Part shown: in pieces, positions 58,801-64,000 of the stretch
How the letters are laid out: every line of letters begins with the position of its first letter
How positions within the stretch are numbered: the first letter of the stretch is position 1
Assembly (NCBI GenBank): GCA_964036295.1
Contig: OZ038472.1
Span: 3,983,501 to 4,047,500, forward strand
Reading direction: 5' to 3'
Source: Plumapathes pennacea
Lineage: Eukaryota; Cnidaria; Anthozoa; Antipatharia; Myriopathidae
Length of the DNA stretch: 64,000 bases
Program-made: the position numbers and the translations under genes
Notes under the pieces: generated by a model
The model's input: only the letters and a program-made list of their open reading frames with translations
Told to the model about the DNA's origin: nothing
Database searches by the model: none

Positions 58801-60608
58801 TTTAGCAACTTGTCTCTTAACTGCGTTTTGGATTTACTCCCTATGCCCAAGAGCCAGACTTGTTAATAAATAAGTTAAATAGACTTTGCTTACGTAAACC
58901 ATTCTCCAGGCTTAGTTGTCCATCCACCAGTACCGGCGTTTGCAATCTTAACTTTGTTTTTAGGGTTGGTATCTGGGCTGAGGTACAGTATTCCACCAGA
59001 GTTTGCATCTAAAAAGGAAAGAAAAGCCAAAAATCAAAAACGAAAATACCGTCATCATGTAAATACAAGTAACATAGAAAGCATTGAAGAAGCAAAGGTT
59101 ATCTGGATTGCGATAATGAACAGGCATTCAACAGAAGAAAGTCATGCTCAACAATTCGGCACGAATACACTGGCGACAGTCAGGCCCAAGTCAAACGCCG
59201 CACTTCACATGAGCCAAACTCAACTCAGCGAATTAAGTTCATGTGAAGTTCGGTGTTTGACCCAGTTAAGTTCGACCGATTGTATTTGGAGCGGCTGGTC
59301 CGCGATGTTCACGGCTAGTCGCCGTCAGTTTGACTCAACAGGCGAACTTAATAAATTTGGGTCGACCTAAACTGTAATTGAGTTCGGCTTATGTGAAGTA
59401 CGGCGTTTGACCCGGGAAAAGTTCAAGAGTTTCCTGGTTTGATACAATTGTCTTTAGCAGTGGAAGGATTACAGAATGGCAGACTTATTGAAGGGACTTA
59501 CCAATGTAAAATCTATGATATCCAGTTTGCTTCGGCACAAAGAATGCTCGTATTCGGGCACCGAAGTTGTCTCCCCAGTTGATTGGCTCTGAGAAGGTTG
59601 GGTAGTATCCAGTGTATGACGGCAGACGTGGAAAACGAGGATGCTTTATCAAGAACTTCAAGTCGAAAAAGTCTATGTTATCCCATCTCTCGATGAAAAC
59701 GCCTGGTTTTCTCTCGATGGCTGAAACGTATAGTTTAATCACATTCATCAGTTTTGCGACATAATTAATGCCGCTTAGTAAACTACAAGACTGGCTTGGG
59801 TAAACAAGATAGTTGATATGCGATGGATTTGGTACTTTAAGGACTGCGAAAATTTACGTTGTATTGAAAAATAAGATGTTACTAGGGATCAACATAATTA
59901 CTTAATGTTAAGTTTTGTTTTGCCTCCGACAGGCACCTTGTTTGTTTACGGTGATAATAATTTGAAATGGGTCAGACTATGCTCCTTATTTCGGTGAAGT
60001 TTGGATTAGATTGAGTGATCGCATCCAACTCATATTCAACAAACATTCAGTAACTACACATGTGCCCCGGTGAATGTAAGCAGAGTGAATTGAATTTAAG
60101 TAAATTAGTTTGTGTATTTATATACTGCTTCCTGGAAAATACTGAACAATTAACTGTAAGGGACAAAGCAAAAAGTACGACGAAAGATTTGGAGACATTC
60201 TGATGAGGATCGAAAATATACGCATGTTCGTTATGATGTTGCCAGGTGGAAGTGAGACATTACCAAATAACAAACAGTCTCTGCCGTAAAGCCTGGTTTT
60301 CACGAGTGACGTTAACACAAGACTCCTCATTTCCGTTAAAACAGGCTTGACGCAAGCACAAGCACAAGGAGCAAAATATTTTGATCTTTGCGTTTGCGCT
60401 TGCGTCGAGTCTGTTTTCACTGTGAAATAAGGACTATTGTGCCTAGTATGATTACTATCTTATTGTAGAAGTGCATAAACCACACACATAGCTTACCTTT
60501 TCCAAATCCAACCTCAAAACTTCCCATTTTGCTCTGACAGTCGATCATTTCAAACAGTAGTTGGGTCAAGCAAAGAACTAAGGCCACTCCATTATTACGT
60601 TTTCTCAT
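52890..60608 (-). CDS. Gene E: complete PA14 / Glu-Ala-Gly / AbfB-like / minicollagen-CRD protein, 779 aa (most divergent)
   Basis: Exons: 60608-60497, 59720-59502, 59008-58894, 58213-58032, 57545-56871, 56358-56077, 55088-54747, 54414-54145, 54052-53990, 52969-52890; sum 2340 bp. Signal peptide MRKRNNGVALVLCLTQLLFE; the dibasic RR after it in A-D is absent. PA14 has PRFPRLPSYTGYYPTF and [16 protein letters not shown], but the DD position reads DANSGG. Exon 5 keeps the zipper block and LNDGLK, then has no tandem repeat: it carries EGMKGEKGEKAEK, with collagen-like G-x-y triplets, and a Glu/Ala/Gly/Thr region. The exon-9 linker (SSNPSSTMSNKPPAKG) is weaker in Pro; its acceptor at 54053 is my best fit. 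CRD: CPGTC-x5-CEALC-x3-CC, then KRNLL and stop. A likely spliced 5'UTR exon (donor near 60818) lies upstream, joined to an acceptor at 60629. Introns contain many repeats. Confidence 0.85.
53255..53875. repeat. 13-bp satellite with a strand switch, intron 9 of gene E
   Basis: 53255-53430 repeats TAATCGGGAGTGG; from about 53438 to 53875 the same unit runs inverted as ATTACCACTCCCG, with about 33 copies. The two arms could pair over at least 170 bp. Confidence 0.88.
54517..54728. repeat. AACCCTTTCACTCCCAAG-family element, intron 7 of gene E
   Basis: A well-preserved copy: AACCCTTTCACTCCCAAACT to TTGATCACTCCTGGAAGTGA-AAAGATTA. The two ends are roughly inverted (CTTTCACTCCCA against TGGAAGTGAAAAG). 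It lies 20 bp from the exon 7 donor. Confidence 0.7.
58355..58755. mobile_element. Diverged copies of MITE family 1 in intron 3 of gene E
   Basis: One degraded copy (about 58355-58600, with GCACGATTAGAATAATCCTG and GGATTAGCTTAATCG) and a partial second (about 58665-58755). The terminal GGGCCC is lost, so these are older than the copies in gene B. Confidence 0.5.
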
Positions 60609-62101
60609 GATAAAACATGCATTGACATCTGAAAAGTGAAAATAGAATGAAAACCTGACAGGTCATGGTGTTATGGCCGAATCGCTGTAAATAATTCAAC
60701 ACCGGAAAAGGAAGTGCTGTTTTGCTCGCATATCTGATATATGTCTGAGAGAAGCCTTATATAAGCTAACGACGAAAACGTTTCACACAATTAAGAGCAT
60801 TTCTTTTTAACACTTACTTGTGGAACAGTGCTTGTTCTTGTAGTTAAGACTTCGTTGCTGTTCAAAGTCGAAGAAGATGTTTTGATTTACTGGCATGGGT
60901 TAGCACAGTCCTGAACCACTGAAGCTGCGATTTCGTCATTGTATTCAAATCACTTGGAAGTTTTCTTCTTTCGCTTTAACAGTTAGTACTGTGAAGTACT
61001 TGCTCCAATTTATCACCTGCAGTGCAAGTATTGCACTTGCACCAAGCAGGTGAACTAACCGCAAAAAGATGTAGTCATAGCAATGAATCTGATTAACCTG
61101 ATTAACCAAGGCCTTTGCCTCCTTACCACTATTCTAACCAAGAATATGTGCTGTTGTTTTCGTGCGAATTTACAGTTACTACAGTCGAGCAAGCCACGAG
61201 ATACCAATTTCCCGATACAAAATGTGGATATAAAAATGGGTTTATCGCTGTTCCTCCCTGTTCCTTAACATATGCCTCCCAGTTGACTCTCCCCCCGCAA
61301 AGCACTGTGGTTAAGAGTATCCTTTTACCATCCTTAAGACTTTAATAATATTAGCTTTTAACTGTAATTGAGTCAAGAGAGTTAAAATATAGATCCATAA
61401 CGATTATGTAAGAATGCCAAAATTCAATTCACTTCAATTAAGTAGTTTATTAAACTATTAAAACTATTTTACATTCGTGTTTATTCCATTTCCTAACAAT
61501 GCAATCAGAATATTTACCTTAATGACAGAATTTTAAGATTATTTTAAGCTCTTCCTGGTGGTACTTCTTATATAACTTATGTAGCTAACATTGGAAGAGT
61601 TTTGGAGAAATGCAAAGATTGACCATCGAACTCGTATAGTGTTGGTTAACGTTTCCAGCGGCATCGCGGAAATCGTATCATTTACGTTGGACAGCGTTCG
61701 GCGCCGTGTCAAACTCGAAGTATAACTTCATGTCGCGTGCAAACCCAGTTTTTCTTGTACACAACTTATATATTAGAATGTTACTAGCCAAGTGTTTTAT
61801 TTAACAAAACCTTACTACCGATTTGCAGTGCAACCATCAGCAAACAAACTACAGCATTTTGCTGCTCGAAACAAATTAATAACCCCCTTATAAGCCAAAT
61901 GGTAGTTTATGAATGGTTACCACGTGGACGTCTGTCTGGCGACCAAGATTAAGTATTAGCCTCAAAAGTAATCTGTAAAGGACCCTTGATTTATTACTTT
62001 TATTTTTAGCCAAGCTATAGTTTCTTGGTTCACTCTGTCAAACTTGCGTTTTGAGTTGTCAAACAGACGCTCTCTCTCTCTCTCACCCACACAAGAAATA
62101 C
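60609..62101. other. Spacer upstream of gene E
   Basis: Contains a probable 5'UTR exon of gene E (about 60818-60889, donor GTAAGT) and otherwise A+T-rich DNA with no gene seen. Confidence 0.5.
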
Positions 62102-63876
62102 CTGTCTTTCAGCGTCTCCCAGGCGCACATTAAATCGCCTTTATAAAATCTGAACAGGTTTTCATTCGTCATGTAAGAGGCTTGTTTGACGAATGTGAAT
62201 GTGGTGTCCATTGTTGTCGGAAGATGTGGCTGAGAAGTCTTCACAGTTCTTTATGAAATAGACCTGAAGAGAAAGCACATTTCTATATTATAAATATGCA
62301 TCGTGGTCTTAGCAACATTTTCCTTGAAGTTGTTCAGCTAAGGGAGTGTGTGTATGTGTGTGTGTGTGTGGAGGGGAGGGGGGGTGATACTATTTACAGG
62401 AAAGAAGAAAGACTAACTACTCGTTATGTTTCACTTGATTCAAAATATGAGAAAATATGAGACTTTTAACATAATATTATTTTCTTAAATTATTTTGTCG
62501 TACAAAATATTGCATAACTTCAAATAAATGCACTGAATTACCTTATAGTGATCAACCCAGAAGACCTATGGATTTGGCCAGCTTGTTAGCTATGTATGTA
62601 GCAAGAAATAAAACAAACAAACAAACAAACAAACAAACAAACAACAACAATAAGAACATTTTGCAACAATTTGTCACGAGCAAAGGGGCGCGGTCGCTAA
62701 GCTCCCAAGCGAACTATGGTAGTTGTATGGGTACAGGACATACGACGAGCTCAAAACTCAGTAACAAGCCAAACAATGATCGTAATTATGATTGCTCCTT
62801 TTTTAACCGAGAAGAGGAGTCGTCAAAGTAGCACATGACCCTGCTCTTTCTGCTTTCTGCTTTCTCAATTTTTGTTTTTGTTTTTGTTTTTTTTTTTTTT
62901 ACCGTAAGCAAGTGCCCTCCTCCTCGCGAGGGATTCCTCGAGATCGTTTTCTTGCACAGCTTCTTGTCGTTCAGCAGACAGTTCCTCTCGTAATGTAGGC
63001 CTTGGGGCTTTCAAAGGAATAACATGTTATAGGTAAATATATACATCCATGATTTTTTACATCCACTGCAAGATTCCTGTTAACTCTAAAGAAATATTCA
63101 AACTTAAAAAGTCGTAGATGTCCGCATTAATGTCGTTAAATGTCACAAGTGAATTCGTTATGAAAACCATGGTCTCGTCAACCCAACTTGCTCCCTTCCT
63201 CGTATTTATTTACACACCTACCTATGTCAGTGAACGATTTTTGAACCTGCTGTGTCTCAGCGTTGATGACTTTTCCAAGATCGTTCTTTAAATCCTGACC
63301 TAAAACACAGGAAACCAGAGAATTATAAGACAAAGAGACGAGTGACGCTACACTGCAGTAAACGTCAATCTGAATCCTATAAAAGATCAAATGATAATGA
63401 GAAATGTCCCTCGATAAAAACTATCACTTTCCAGTAATTCCTTCCAATAATTCCTGAAATGTTATTTGTCTTAGTTCAGTTTTTCATCTTGTGACACTTA
63501 AGTACTTTTCTCGAGTTATGACTTTATATGATATACAGGGACTTCATGAAGTACCACCTGTGGAAGAGAAAAGTTACACACTTTTCTAGCCCTGGGATAT
63601 GGTCATCTCATCTATTATAAGGAACGTGTATTCAGTCATGATATATAGATTCTGAGTACATGTGTTCATAATCGTTTACAAAGTAATATAATAATATATT
63701 GTGCAATTTAAAATCCCTAGTAATGTGGATAACATTATTCATAAATATGTAGTAATTTTCCAGCTGGGCGTTTTAATATAAAGTAATCCTCTCCACAGTT
63801 GTTATTTTCATATTCAACTTACCCATCTTCTCGTCGTACGACTGCCCAGCCTGGTCGTATTTATATTCGTATAGTC
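62102..63876 (-). CDS. Gene F: unrecognised gene, 3' exons only, continues off the right edge
   Basis: Three small exons with good splice signals: 63876-63823 (54 bp), 63299-63222 (78 bp) and 63007-62903 (105 bp). All are multiples of three and phase 1 on both sides, and they join into one open frame: YEYKYDQAGQSYDEKMG, then QDLKNDLGKVINAETQQVQ, then LREELSAERQEAVQENDLEE followed by SLARRRALAYG. The last part is charged and probably helical or coiled coil. A final exon may be 62234 down to about 62155, giving a Ser/His-rich end and a stop (HIRQTSLLHDE). Alternatively 62211-62102 is a separate first exon starting MDTTFTFVKQASYMTNENLF. I cannot choose between them. No family is recognised, and it does not resemble genes A-E. 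The 5' exons lie beyond base 64000. Confidence 0.5.
62604..62645. repeat. (AAAC)n microsatellite
   Basis: About ten AAAC units, then ACAACAACAATAAG. Short (TG)n and G-rich runs lie nearby at 62345-62385. Confidence 0.9.
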
Positions 63877-63911
63877 CTGTGTTTAAGATAAACGGTTACA
63901 AAAAAAAGTGA

Positions 63912-63915
<4 letters not shown>

Positions 63916-64000
<85 letters not shown>
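63916..64000. repeat. (AT)n microsatellite at the right edge
   Basis: At least 80 bp of pure AT dinucleotide running into the end of the window, so its full length is unknown. Confidence 0.97.

Overview
The window is eukaryotic and animal-like: about 60% A+T, intron-rich genes with GT-AG junctions, many short inverted-repeat (MITE-like) elements and microsatellites. The proteins point to a cnidarian, most likely an anthozoan such as a stony coral or sea anemone, because several genes end in a minicollagen-type cysteine-rich domain (CRD), a module I know only from nematocyst-wall proteins. The species cannot be read from the sequence. Exon coordinates were worked out by eye and may be off by a base.

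The main content is a tandem array of five paralogous genes (called A to E here), all on the minus strand. A (314-6963) lacks only its last exon, which lies beyond the left edge. B (8210-16887), C (18591-26025), D (43450-51743) and E (52890-60608) are complete. All share one 10-exon plan: (1) signal peptide; (2-4) PA14 domain; (5) one large exon with an Ala/Gly zipper-like block, a silk-like glycine-rich region and a conserved tail; (6) an AbfB-like domain; (7) and (8) two conserved Cys-containing modules I cannot name; (9) a short Pro/Ser/Thr linker; (10) a C-terminal CRD with spacing C-x3-C-x5-C-x3-C-x3-CC. Almost every intron is phase 1, and every reconstructed reading frame closes without a stop. 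The predicted precursors are 935 (B), 795 (C), 972 (D) and 779 (E) residues. The central repeat of exon 5 differs completely between paralogs: 11-residue units in A, 12-residue units in B, short Ala/Gly in C, very long (Gly-Ala)n in D, and Glu/Ala/Gly with a few collagen-like triplets in E. I infer a family of secreted, disulfide-linked, elastic structural proteins, plausibly of the nematocyst wall or tubule. Hydra cnidoin, a silk-like nematocyst protein with minicollagen CRDs, is the closest described concept I know.

A and B are recent duplicates whose introns still align, offset by about 10 kb. B and C also share intron and intergenic sequence. Transposable elements present in one copy and absent at the matching site in another can be read directly.

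The array is interrupted between C and D by 17.4 kb (26026-43449) holding repeats, a frameshifted RPF1-like (Brix) pseudogene on the plus strand, and the possible 5' end of a plus-strand gene with an SH2-like segment. To the right of E (62100-63880) are small phase-1 minus-strand exons of an unrecognised gene that continues past the right edge, which ends in an (AT)n tract. No tRNA, rRNA or CRISPR was seen.
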